The notes below the pieces were generated by a model. It worked only from the letters and a program-made list of their open reading frames with translations. It did not search any database and was not told the origin of the DNA. Shown piece by piece: positions 32,508 to 43,440 of a DNA stretch of 64,000 nt. Source of the stretch: Poa pratensis (taxonomy: Eukaryota; Streptophyta; Magnoliopsida; Poales; Poaceae). Position numbers and translations under genes: made by a program. The DNA lies in contig CAMZMU010000055.1 of NCBI GenBank assembly GCA_947311845.1, positions 25,942,266-26,006,265 on the forward strand. The letters are read 5' to 3'. Every line of letters starts with the position of its first letter. The stretch's first letter is position 1.

Positions 32508-35416
32508 GACTATTCTACAACCCCTCTTAAGTGTTTGTAGAATAGTTATTCTACAATACCACCCAAAACCGCAAACACACGCTGAAAATCACCGCACCAC
32601 ACAACAAAACTCCTGATGCAACTCGTCGTCCCCAACCACACTCGCTTCCCCAGCGACCGACCAGCGCGCCTCCCCCGGCTCCTACCGCGACGACCCACCA
32701 TGGCGCCCTTGCTGGCGACCCCACCACGCGCATCCCCGTCCACCCACCACCGCTCCGCCTCCCCGGCGACCGCGACCACGCGCCTCCCCGGCACCCACCA
32801 CCAGGCTGCCTCGCCGGCGACCCACCATCGCTCCCAGGCTCCTTCCTCGTCGAGCCTCACCACGCGCCTCCCCGGCGAGCCACCCCCGCACCGCATCGCC
32901 GGCTCCTTCCCCGGCGAACCCCCACCGCGCGCCTCCCGCGGCTCCTTCACCGACAACCCACTGCCGCTGACGCCCCTCACCCAATCGGCGTGCAGGCGGA
33001 AGTTCGCATCTGCGAGCGTGGCAGATCTCGGCCTCTGATGCTGCTCCTCTCTGCCATGGCTGCGTCGGTGTGTGTAGGTGAGGATGCGTACTGGCTCCGT
33101 GGCGTGCCCCTGCCCTTCTCTGTTTTCCTGCAGGGCTAGCACCATCGCCGCAACGGGAGTCCGATTCTCGCATGTGAAAGTCCATCGCGCGCCCGGCGTC
33201 CCTGCACCCGGAGATCTCGATGAGGTCTTGCTGTACAGCCATGGGAGTCCACGGTGTGCTTCACCACCGATGGGAGTCCACCTTGCGCGCCCGTGAAGTC
33301 TACCACGCTCGGCCCACCCTGCGCCTGGTGCTCACCGACCCTGACCTCTTGGACGATCCCAATCCTTTTCCTCGATGCCAAGTTTGGCGATCTACTGGAG
33401 CTCCTCTAGCCCGTGCTGCAGTTCATAGTTCACAAGTGTGAAGTTTAGAGAGAGAACAATAAAGTTCAGAGAGACCACAACTCCTCGCACCTCCTCCTAC
33501 TGCTGCTTTGATTCCCTTGCTCACCTCGATGCATTGGGCATCGTCACCACCTGCGGTCTCCGTGTCGCAGGTCCCGCAGCACGGCAGCAGACTTCTTTTT
33601 GATGATTGATAGGTGCCGGTGCGTTGATGCTACAAGCAATTTTGGTTGCTAGCTTTGCTTCTCAGTTTACATCGTTGGGAAAAATGTCGATCCTTGGCTA
33701 GCTATTCTTTGTCTCAATTTAATTCCGTGGCTTCAAGAATAGAAATTCACCTCATCAATGCAGGAAGTTTATTTTATTTAGTTTAGAAGTTGGCTAAAAA
33801 GTGCAGTAGAAGAATTGCCGTTTTAAATTTATGGTTATGAAGTTTTCTTTAGTTTGCAGGGAAGTTCAATTCTTTATTATTCGGAGTTATTATTTCGGCA
33901 AAAACTTAAATTCATTCAAGGAAAAAATCTCATTCTGAATCTCCACCCATGGATCGATTCCTTGCAATTCACAGCGCGGCCGTGTGGTGGTTCACACGGT
34001 GGCCAGAGGTGGTTCACACAGATGACACGAACTGCTGCTACTGAAAGTATGTGAGATTGGTTCTAGATTTAATCCTTATCCCTATTATTTATATTTTGCT
34101 GGATCATACAGATTGCCCTAATAGGTCTGATTGGTTTAGTTTGCTCATCGTCGGATCACTTTTCCTTGTCTTTTTGTGTTCTTTTTACATCTTTTACGCA
34201 ACCATCATGTTGTACTAATTCTTTGCTCTCGTATATGGAGGTTACTGCCCTCTCGTACATGCACGAAGTTAACATCGTTTCACTTGATTTTTTTGCAGTT
34301 TAGATCTTCGGTAGTTGTAGTTCTTAGTCTTATGCTAGGAAGTTAACTTCCTCGGTTCACATTGGGCCTCTTCGGGCTTCCGTTCAGACTGGGTCGTCGA
34401 CAGCGTCTTGCTGCCTCGTCTGAAGATCGTCGTTGTCGAGGGCAGCTAGCAGCAGGAAGCGGAGTGTCGTTTCTCTCTTTTTTTTTGGACAATATCAAGC
34501 GGTTTCATCTTGTAAATTAGAGCAGTTCGATTAGACTCAAAGAATGATTTCAGATTCCTGTAAAAAAAAGGAGAAAAGATACTCGCAGTGCACCAGTTTG
34601 TTTACCGTCAGTTCACTCGTTAGGTGTCAAAACAGTGTAGTTCTTTCAGCTAGAAAAACAGTGCACTTTTATTTACTTTCATGTAAAACTCCGCTGATGT
34701 GTGTACTTAACTTTTACTGTCCGGTAAAGTTCATTTCGTGTTTACGGGAGTTAACATCATCCGTGAGAAAATCTACTTTTTAGCTGAAAACTTCCGCTTT
34801 TGTGTCACATGGAGTTCACATATATGTGGGCTAAAAAATATGTGGGCTAAAAAGTTTCAGTTCAACCGTTTTGGAAAAAAACCTCACAATTTTTCGTCCT
34901 GAAGTGCACAAGTGCTAGAAGTTCACTATTAGAATATTACGAAGTTTAATGTATATAGTCTCGAAGTCCTCTCCGAAAACAACAGGAAAACAGAGAAAGT
35001 TCGCCTATAAAACAGAGTTAGTATATTTGAATCTGCTCTTAAACCATTAGCATTTTCAAAAAATATCCAACACGAGAAAGATGCGTTATTTTATTAGCTT
35101 TTCAGCGGTATATTATTTGTATTATTCCGACAAATGATTTGAAAACTACGACCAAAATACTGTGCCCAACTATGAACGTTTATACTGCGACCCGAAGTTC
35201 ATTTATACATACCGAGAAGTTCGCTAACATATCAGAGGAAGTTCAGTACCTCGATTTTTTTGGGGTAAAATCTTACATAAAGAAATCATCTGTACGAAAA
35301 TCTGAGTGTTTCATGTCGAAGTTCATATTTGTGAATGCGGGAGTTCACTGCTGTGTTTTGAGAAGTTCAGAAAGGGTTGTAGAATAGTTATTCTACAAGT
35401 GGTTGTAGAATAGCTG
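32508..35416. mobile_element. 2.9-kb TIR element inserted in a (TA)n microsatellite
   Basis: The ends GACTATTCTACAACC and, in complement, CAGCTATTCTACAACC are inverted repeats. A second inverted block with the palindrome TTGTAGAATAGTTATTCTACAA (split around its centre) lies just inside each end. TA repeats flank both sides. A paralogous, uninterrupted copy of the target (AATGCAAGTAA, TA run, TCAAAATTTCCC) lies at 36476-36530 and shows the empty site. GC-rich coding-like sequence is at 32570-33450, but no transposase domain was recognised. The 3' part is rich in GAAGTTCA-type motifs. Superfamily is unassigned; rice Micron is a precedent for (TA)n targeting. Confidence 0.75.
33414..35385 (+). 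repeat. Dispersed GAAGTTCA-type motif
   Basis: Short motifs of the form (G/A)AAGTTCA or GGAGTTCAC recur about 20 times, irregularly spaced and mostly in one orientation, becoming denser toward the right end of the 2.9-kb element (for example after 34600 and at 35185-35370). This pattern suits a subterminal binding-site array. Confidence 0.5.
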
Positions 35417-36611
35417 ATATATATATATATATATATATATCAAAATTTCCCAAAATTTACAAAATGCCAAACTTTTTCTAGAAATTTTCAAACTTGTCAC
35501 AAAATAATGCAAATATTGTGTCAAGAAAATATATAAAATTGTCAAAATTCCAAGTTCCCCATAATTCAAAATAATGCAAATAATTTGTCCAAACAAAATG
35601 TACAATTACCAATTTTTCAAATTCTCACAAAAAACAACAACACAATTACATTATGCACAAAAAAAAATGCAAACAATATGTATAAAGAAAAAATCCCAAA
35701 AATTACAAATTAACCAACTTTTTCAATAAATTTTCAACAAATACTATAATACTTTGTCAAAAAAAATGCAAAATCACCAAATTTTCAAAATCCATATAAA
35801 TTCCACACCGGGCCCACTATCAGAACTTTTACTATTTCCCTAAACAATTTCCATATAATTATTAAAGCGTTAACATGTGGGTCCCGAATGTCAGATATTT
35901 CAGAATTATGAAGAAAAAAATTGAATTTCGAGGGGAAAAAAATTCTAATCTATAATAATTTACAATAGTTTCGCAAAAAAAAAAAAAAATTACATTATAC
36001 ACAAAAAAAGTGCAAACAATATGTATAAAAAAAATTGCCAAAATTTACAAATTGCCAAATTTTTTCAATAGATTCTCAAACTTTCCACAAGACTATAATA
36101 ATTTGTCAAAAAAAATGCAAAATCATCAAATGTTCAAATTGCATATAAATTTCACAACGAGCACACTGTCAGGACTTTTACCATTTCCCTAAACAATTTC
36201 CCTATAATTATTAAAACGCTGACATGTGGGTCCCGAATGTCAGATATTTCACAATTACAAAGAAAAAAAAAGAAATTTGAGGGAGAAAAAAAACTTCTAA
36301 TCTATAATAATTTAGAATAATGCAAATATTGTGTCAAAAAAGTTATAAAATTATCAAAATTCCAAATTTCCCATAATCAAAACAATGCAAATAAATTGTT
36401 AGAAAAAAAAGTAAAATTACAAAATTTTCACACTTTCCACACAAAAAAACACCAAAATTACATTATGCACAAAAATAATGCAAGTAATATATATATATAT
36501 ATATATCAAAATTTCCCAAAATTTACAAATTTCCAGACTTTTCCAAGAAATTTCCAAACTTTCCACACAAACTATGCACATTACCAAATTTAAATTTCAT
36601 TCACTCCACAT
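35417..36611 (+). repeat. A-rich Helitron body, right part, with ~350-bp direct repeats
   Basis: A block around ACATGTGGGTCCCGAATGTC with CCCTAAACAATTTCC occurs twice (about 35806-35960 and 36152-36320). The surrounding A-rich units match those at 31615-32507. Two (TA)n tracts are present (35417-35440, 36487-36506). Confidence 0.7.
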
Positions 36612-37709
36612 GCGCGGCATTGCCGCGCTCAGATGCCTAGTATATGTTTACAGCCTTACTGGGTTATTTTGTGGTTACACTGAAATGTTGTTTGCACACA
36701 CATTGTATATTCAAAATGGTGCACTTCTTGTTTTTCTAGGCCTCATAACATTAGAAGGTCAGTGGAATCTTTTTTCAATCCATGGACCAAGTCATGGTGG
36801 TTGTGGCTAGGAAGAAGGCAGCCAAGGTGGTGTATAAGGATGACTCCAACGGGGCGACCCAAACGGACGCGCGTTTGGTCCGCGTTTTGTCCGTTTGGGT
36901 CGGGGAACGGACGCGCGTCCGCCCCTGGTCCGCCCCTTCTGGGCAGTACGCACAACGGGCCGACGCATCGAGTCCGCTCGGCCAGGGTTTTTGATCATTT
37001 TGATCATTTTTAACAATCCATACAAAACAAGTATATAGGAAACAAAAGAAACCATACAATCCAAATAATACAATCCAAATGGTTCATCAAATAGTTATTA
37101 CAATCCAAATAATTCAGCAAATAATACAAACTGTTTCACAAATAACAAATTGTTTCATGCATAGTCTTACAAATCAAATAAAAATAAGACCAATAGTTCA
37201 TTAAATGGAACTACTGGTTACCGTAGTGCTGCCAGACATGCTCCACCAAATCATTTAGAGCTGGTTATGAGACACCTTCTCACGAATGTCACGGTGGAAG
37301 TCGAGGAACTGATCAAATGTGGACGGTCCCTGGGGCTCAACCAACAGACCTTGAAACTGCCAAGCCTGATCATGCATACCCTCATCACGTTCGTCCTCCA
37401 CGATCATGTTGTGCATGATCACACAAGCTGTCATCACCTCCCAGAGTTGGTCCTTTCCCATGTCCTAGCGGGGTGGCGAACAATAGCCCACCGTGACTGG
37501 AGGGCACCGAATGCACGCTCCTCATCCTTTCTAGCACTCTCTTGTTCCTTGGTGAGCCTCTTCTTCTTCTTCTCATCATTGGGATTGGAGATGGTCTTCA
37601 CAAAAGTAGTCCATGTAGGATAAATCCCATCAGCAAGATAATAAGGCTTGTCATACTCGTGACCATTGATCTCATAGGTCACCTGGGGTGTGAGGCCATT
37701 GGCGAGCCT

Positions 37710-39336
37710 TGATACGTCTCCAACGTATCCATAATTTCTGCTGTTCCATGCTTATATTATACCATTTGCTACATGTTTTATATACACTTCGTATCACTTT
37801 TATGCATTTTCTGGGACTAACCTATTAACAAGATGCCACAGTGCCAGTTCCCTGTTTTCTGCTGTTTTTGGTTTCAGAAAGTTACTTCTGGAAATATTCT
37901 CGGAATTGCACGAAACAAAAGGCCAGGTCCCTATTTTTCCAGCACGTACACGGAGTCCGAAGGAGAGACGAAGAGAGCCACGAGGTGGCCAAACCACAGG
38001 TGGCGCGGCTGGGCCCACAGCCGCGCCTGGAGGTGGTTTGGGCCCCTCGGGGGTCCGCCGACATCGCCCCTTCGCCTATTTATTCCCCGAGACGCGAAAA
38101 CCCTAAAACACCGAGCCTTTCATCCAGAACATATTCGCTGCCGCCGCCGTCGTCAACCCTAACTCGGGGGGTTCCTGAAGCTCTTCCCGGCACCCTGCCG
38201 GAGAGGGGAATCATCACCGGAGGGCTCTACATCGCCATGCCCGCCTCCGGAGTGATGCGTGAGTAGTTCATCCTTGGACTATGGGTCCATAGCAGTAGCT
38301 AGATGGTTGTCTTCTCCACTTGTGCCATCATGTTTAGATCTTGTGAGCTGCCTATCATGATCAAGATCATCTTATTGTAATGCTACATGTTGTGTTTGCT
38401 GGGATCTGACTTATATTGATACCTATGTGGAGCTGAATATTATATTATCATGTCTATGTCATTTGTGATCTTGCATGCTCTCCGTTACTTGTTGAAGCCT
38501 TGGCCACGTGAATACTTGTAACTCCAAGAGGGGGTATTTATGCATGATAGTTGGGTTCAACCTCTATTTAACCTGGGATAGTGACAGCAAGTTCTAAGGT
38601 TGTAGATGTGTTGTTGCCACTAGGGGTAAAACAGCAATGCTTTATTCAAGGATGAATGTATTGTTTACATTACGCACATTACTTAATGCAATTGTCTGTT
38701 GCTTGCAACTTAATACTGGAAGGGGTACGGATGTTAACCGGAAAGTGGACTATTTAGGCATAGATGCATGCTGGATAGCGGTCTATGTACTTTGTCGTAA
38801 TGCCCAAATGAATCTCATAGTAGACACCACAGCTCACACATGCATGTTATATGCACTTATCAATTGTCAATTGCCCAGCTGTAATTTGTTTACCCAGCAT
38901 GTTAGTTATCTTATTGGAGAGACACCACTAGTGAACTGTGGACCCCGGTCCATTCTTTTACATCTGAAATACAATCTACTGCAATCATTGTTCTCTACTG
39001 TTTTATGCAAACAAACATCATTTCCATTCGATACGTTTAACCCTTTGTTTTCAGCAAGCCGGTGAGATTGACAACCTCACTGTTAAGTTGGGGCAAAGTA
39101 GTTTGATTGTGTTGTGCAGGTTCCACGTTGGCACCGGAATCCCTGGTGTTGCGCCGCACTACACTCCTCCACCAACACCTTCGAAGCAAACCTCGTTTTC
39201 CTACTGGTCCGATTAAACCTTGGTTTCATACTGAGGGAAAACTTACTGCTGCACTCATCATACCTTCCTCTTGGGGTTCCCAACTGACGTGTGACGTACA
39301 AGCATTGTTTCTGGCACTATTAACCTAGAGCCACCA
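37710..39336 (+). repeat. 5' LTR of element B (1627 bp)
   Basis: Begins TGATACGTCTCC and ends GAGCCACCA. A TATA-like TATTTATTCCCC is near 38076. By eye it differs from the 3' LTR by seven small indels (five of one base, two of three bases) and one substitution (AGTAGTTTG against AGTAATTTG). Confidence 0.95.
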
Positions 39337-39347
39337 ACAACGTTTTC

Positions 39348-39365
39348 TGGCGCCGTTGCCGGGGA
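39348..39365 (+). other. Primer-binding site of element B
   Basis: TGGCGCCGTTGCCGGGGA, 11 nt after the LTR end, is complementary in type to a tRNA 3' end; the tRNA is not identified here. The same core occurs in element A. Confidence 0.8.
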
Positions 39366-39531
39366 AAACAGAATTGCTTCTGCAAGGGGAGTCTCTCACA
39401 CCCAATCTCTTTACTTTGTTATTTGTCTTGCTTAGTTTATTTTTATTTAGTCTTGTTTGCTCTCTTTATCAAAAACACAAAAAAATTAGTTCCTTTTTAT
39501 TTCGAATTACTATTATGACTAGTTGTTTTCA

Positions 39532-40761
39532 ATGTCTTATCTCTATGAAACTGGGTCTCGTTATAAGAATTACCGCTTCTCTCCAAAAGGAAAACATCTA
39601 TGGGAACAAATAAGAAGATTGAATGGTTTTGCTAAGAACTTGTGTTCTACATATGATGAATCCTACTGCTTTAATGAATCTCTTTGCTATAGAAGGCACA
39701 AACATCTCCCTTTCCAATGTGAGTATACTGATAATGAAACCTTGGCTGCCTATGCTAAAGGAAACTATGATTTTGGTAATCTTGAACAAATTGAAGAGTT
39801 TATTGTTTTTAAGGGTGCCCTTGAAATTAGTTCTTATCTTGAACATAAAACTGATGCCCCTTATAAATCTGAATGTATTGCCATACTTAAATATTGTTGT
39901 GATACCTACAAGGATAATAATTCTTACATTACTGAACATCTTGAGAGGATGTTTCCTCAAAAAGATGAAACTTGTGCCTTGCAGGAACCTGAGGAAGAGG
40001 AAATTGCTGAAACTGTGATCTCATTGGATGAAAAAGAGGAGGAGAGTGAAGAACAAAAGGAGGATCTACCTTCTAATGACAGTAACTCTTCAACTCTTAC
40101 ACTATTTAATTGCCCTCCATGCCTACCTAAGGAGGAAAAATGCTATATTGTTGAATGTCATGATTCTATTGAAATATCTCCTTTTGATAAATTTGAAGTA
40201 ACAAGCTCCTTGACTCAAGAGAAAGCAAAAATAACAGAAGTACCAAATATTTCCCCCAATGTTGTTTATGAAAATCCATGCTATTTTGATAAGTCTTATG
40301 ATAATCCACTTTTTATTCCTAATTTCGAAATGCATGGTAATGAGAGTGTTTGCTTAGAAAATGTTTATGATAAAGCTCTAGATGATGGTCCTATGTTGCT
40401 TGATAATATTATTAATTCTACTATTGAGAGTGATCAATCAACTTGTTTCAATATGTCTAAAAGTGGGTTTGAAATTTTTGATCCCACTATCTTGCTTGAT
40501 AAAAGTTATGTGTTTGTAGATCATAAAAAGCATGCTTTATGTGATAGTTATGTTGTTGAGTTTGTTTATGATGCTATTGAAAATTATTATGAGAGAGGGA
40601 AAGATGGTTTTAAAAGTTTTCATGTCACTAAAATACCTCTCTTTGTGTTGGAAGTTTTAAAGTTGGATTTGTTGCATCTTCCTATGCTAGCTGCTTTATG
40701 CTTCAATGATTTGTTTTACTACAATATTCCTCTGCATAGGAAGTGGGTTAGACTCAGATGA
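39532..40761 (+). CDS. Uncharacterised retrotransposon-encoded protein, element B (intact)
   Basis: An uninterrupted frame of 409 codons starts at ATG 39532 (MSYLYETG) and is the only long ORF of the element. It is homologous to 3248-4722: shared blocks include CFNESLCYRRHKH, QCEYTDNETLAAY, an acidic Glu-rich centre (residues ~145-190), YENPCY, YDNPLFIPN, YDKALDDGPMLLD, ENYYERG and a C-terminal LHRKWVRLR. Most of the protein is predicted to be soluble and acidic with a basic tail; no signal peptide, gag CCHC knuckle, protease or polymerase motif is seen. It lies directly after the PBS, where gag normally starts. It could be a derived gag or a protein helping a non-autonomous element use enzymes of another one. 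Function unknown; preservation of the frame in a young copy suggests it is expressed or recently was. Confidence 0.85.
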   Translation: MSYLYETGSRYKNYRFSPKGKHLWEQIRRLNGFAKNLCSTYDESYCFNESLCYRRHKHLPFQCEYTDNETLAAYAKGNYDFGNLEQIEEFIVFKGALEISSYLEHKTDAPYKSECIAILKYCCDTYKDNNSYITEHLERMFPQKDETCALQEPEEEEIAETVISLDEKEEESEEQKEDLPSNDSNSSTLTLFNCPPCLPKEEKCYIVECHDSIEISPFDKFEVTSSLTQEKAKITEVPNISPNVVYENPCYFDKSYDNPLFIPNFEMHGNESVCLENVYDKALDDGPMLLDNIINSTIESDQSTCFNMSKSGFEIFDPTILLDKSYVFVDHKKHALCDSYVVEFVYDAIENYYERGKDGFKSFHVTKIPLFVLEVLKLDLLHLPMLAALCFNDLFYYNIPLHRKWVRLR

Positions 40762-43424
40762 TTTTGATATTTGCCTCTTGATGCTCTCTTTGTTTTTCAA
40801 CTCTTATTCTTATGCGAGCATCATTAAAATCCTAAAGCCTAGCTGAAAGGCATTAAAGAAAAGCACTTGTGGGAGATAACCCATGTGTCAAGGAGTTTTG
40901 TTACTTCTGTAGCAACTCCTTTGTATCTTTATTTTATCGCAATGTTGTGCCAAGTAAAGTTCTATATTGAAAGTTGATGCAAGATTTGGATTTCTGCGCA
41001 GTGACAGATTTTTAGCTGTCACGGATTTGAGCTTATCTCCCTGTAGAAAATTCAAAAAATTCTGAGAAAAATCACGCATATTCCTGAGATATGTACGCAA
41101 CTTTCATTATTTTAGGCCAGATCCATCTGAGCAACTTAAGTGCCTCGAAAAAATTCGTCATTCCAGACTGTTCTGTTTTTGACAGATTCTGCCTTTTGTT
41201 TTGCATTCGCTCTTTTACTGTGTTTGTGTGGATTTCTTTGCTCCACAAAGCATTGGTGGCTGTAGCTAATGTCCAGAAGCTTTGGGATTGATTGTATCAT
41301 TACAGAATATGAGAATTTTTGATTATGCACTAACCCTCTAATGAGAACTGTCTTGAGTTTGGTGTGAAGGAAGTTTTCAAGGATCAAGCGAGAAGGGTGA
41401 TATTATGTGATCAAGAAGAGTGAAAAGCCTAAGCTTGGGGATGCCCCCGTGGTTCATCCCAACCATATTCAGAGAGACTCAAGCGTCTAAGCTTGGGGAT
41501 GCCCAAGGCATCCCCTTCTTCATCAACAAACTTATCAGGTCATCTCTAGTGAAACTATATTTTAATTCTTTCACATCTTATGCGCTTTACTTGGAGCGTC
41601 TGTGTGTTTTTTTTTTGTTTTTGAATAAATTCGGATCCTAGCAATCCTTGTGTGGGAGAGAGACACGCTCCGCTTTTTCATGTGAATACTCATGTTCTTC
41701 ACTTATATTTGTTGAGTATTCTTAACTAGCTACTGCAGTGCTTTTAGCTCCTGTTTTTCATGCATCTCTTCGAGCTGTTAGCACTTGTTTATAAATACTC
41801 TCTTGCTGCATTATATTATCATTTGGAGAGTTTATGTTTAAATAAATTATTGGTGTTTGTTTGGAAGAAAGAAAATGCTACATGTAGTAGTTGGTATTGG
41901 AAAAGACATATGCATTCTTGTAGATCATTGTCTTGTTTTGATTTGATGCTTTGCAATTGTTTTGAGCTCTCAAGTAGATCATGTTTAAGCTCTTGCATCA
42001 TGTAGTTAAAGCCTAGTAGTGGAGAACTACCGTAGAGCTTGTTGAGACTTGGGATGCATATTTGTTCTCTCTAAGGTCTAGATATTTTCTGGTAAAATGT
42101 TTGAGCAACAAGGAAGACAGTGTAGAGTCTTATAATACTTGCAATATGTTTTTATGTGATTCTTGCTGTACCGGTTTATACTTGTGTTTGCTTCAAACAA
42201 CCTTGCTAGCCTAAACTCTGTACTGAGAGGGAATGCTTCTCGTGCATCCAAAACTTGAGCCAAAACCCATGCCATTTGTGTCCACCATACCTACCTACTA
42301 TGTGGTATTTCCTGCCATTCCAAGTAAATATTTCATGTGCTACCTTTAAACTATTCAAAACTTTATTACTCCTTATTTGTGTCAATGTTTTATAGCTCAT
42401 GAGGAAGTATGTGGTGTTTTATCTTTCAATCTTGTCATTTACTTCTGACAGACTTTCACCTGGACTAGTGGCATATACATCCGCTTATCCAATAATTTGC
42501 AAAAAGAGCTGGCAACGGGGTGCCCAGCCCCAATTAATTACAACTTTCATTAATAATTCTCTTCACATGTTTTGCCCTGATTTATCAGTAAGCAACTTAA
42601 TTTTGCAATAGACACTCCTCCATGGTATGTGAATGTTGGAAGGCACCCGAGGATTCGGTTAGCCATGGCTTGTGTAAGCAAAAGGTTGGGAGGAGTGTCA
42701 TCTATAAAGAAACTAAAATACATGTGTAAACAAAAGAGAAGAGGGATGATCTACCTTGCTGGTAGAGATAACGTCCTTCATGGGAGCCGCTCTTTGAAAG
42801 TCTGGTTGACAAGGGGGTTAGAGTGCCCACTACCATTCGTTGACAACAACAAACACCTCTCAAATACTTATTTTGTGCTCTCTATATGCTTTCGAAAACT
42901 TAAAAAGCTCTAGCACATGATTTAATCCCTGCTTCCCTCTGCGAAGGGCCTATCTTTTACTTTATGTTGAGTCAGTTTACCTACTCCTTTCTATCTTAGA
43001 AGCAAACACTTGTGTCAACTTTGTGTGCATTGATTCTTACATATTTACTTATTGCACTTGTTATATTGCTTTATGTTGACAACTATCCATGAGATATACA
43101 TGTTACAAGTTGAAAGCAAATGCTGAAACTTAATCATCCTTTGTGTTGCTTCAATGCCTTTTACTTTGAATCTATTGCTTTATGAGTTACCTCTTATGCA
43201 AAACTTTTTGATGCTTGTCTTGAAAGTACTATTCATGAAAAGTTTTTGCTTATATGATTCATTGTTTACTCTTTATCTATTTGTTAGCAAACTATAGATC
43301 ATTGCTTTGAGTCACTTCATTCATGACATGAGCCTTGCAATATATTGATCAAGATTGTGTGAAAGCATGTCTCCTCAGAAATTATTTGTTGTTATCGTTT
43401 TACCTACTCGAGGACGAGTAGAAC
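40762..43424 (+). other. Long non-coding 3' region of element B
   Basis: About 2.7 kb without a substantial ORF. It contains two copies of TAAGCTTGGGGATGC (41430-41444 and 41488-41502); the second is followed by CCAAGGCATCCCC, which can pair with GGGGATGCC to form a hairpin. Element A has a comparable non-coding region. Confidence 0.7.
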
Positions 43425-43440
43425 TAAGCTTGGGGATGCT
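43425..43440 (+). other. Polypurine tract of element B
   Basis: TAAGCTTGGGGATGCT lies immediately before the 3' LTR, the position of the plus-strand primer. The same motif occurs twice more inside the element. Confidence 0.65.

Larger units (their letters stand above)
30825..36640 (+). mobile_element. Probable Helitron with captured gene end and AT-rich body
   Basis: The 3' end is strong: a GC hairpin (GCGCGGCA, TT, GCCGCGC at 36612-36628), then TCAGATGC and CTAG at 36637-36640, followed by T. The 5' end is placed near TCCCCTATATAAAAG (about 30825) by inference only. From 5' to 3' it has promoter-like GC-rich sequence, a short ATG frame at 31242, then A-rich non-coding DNA. The minus-strand element at 50432 to about 54.7 kb has the same layout and shares GCGAGGGACC(T/G) and a TTTGCAATT stretch, so both belong to one family. 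A 2.9-kb TIR element is inserted at 32508-35416. Confidence 0.6.

Noticed and set aside
37841..38266. LTR-internal frames (also at 43572-43978 and 38637-39065) as genes
   Set aside because: They lie within both LTRs of element B and shift with LTR indels.
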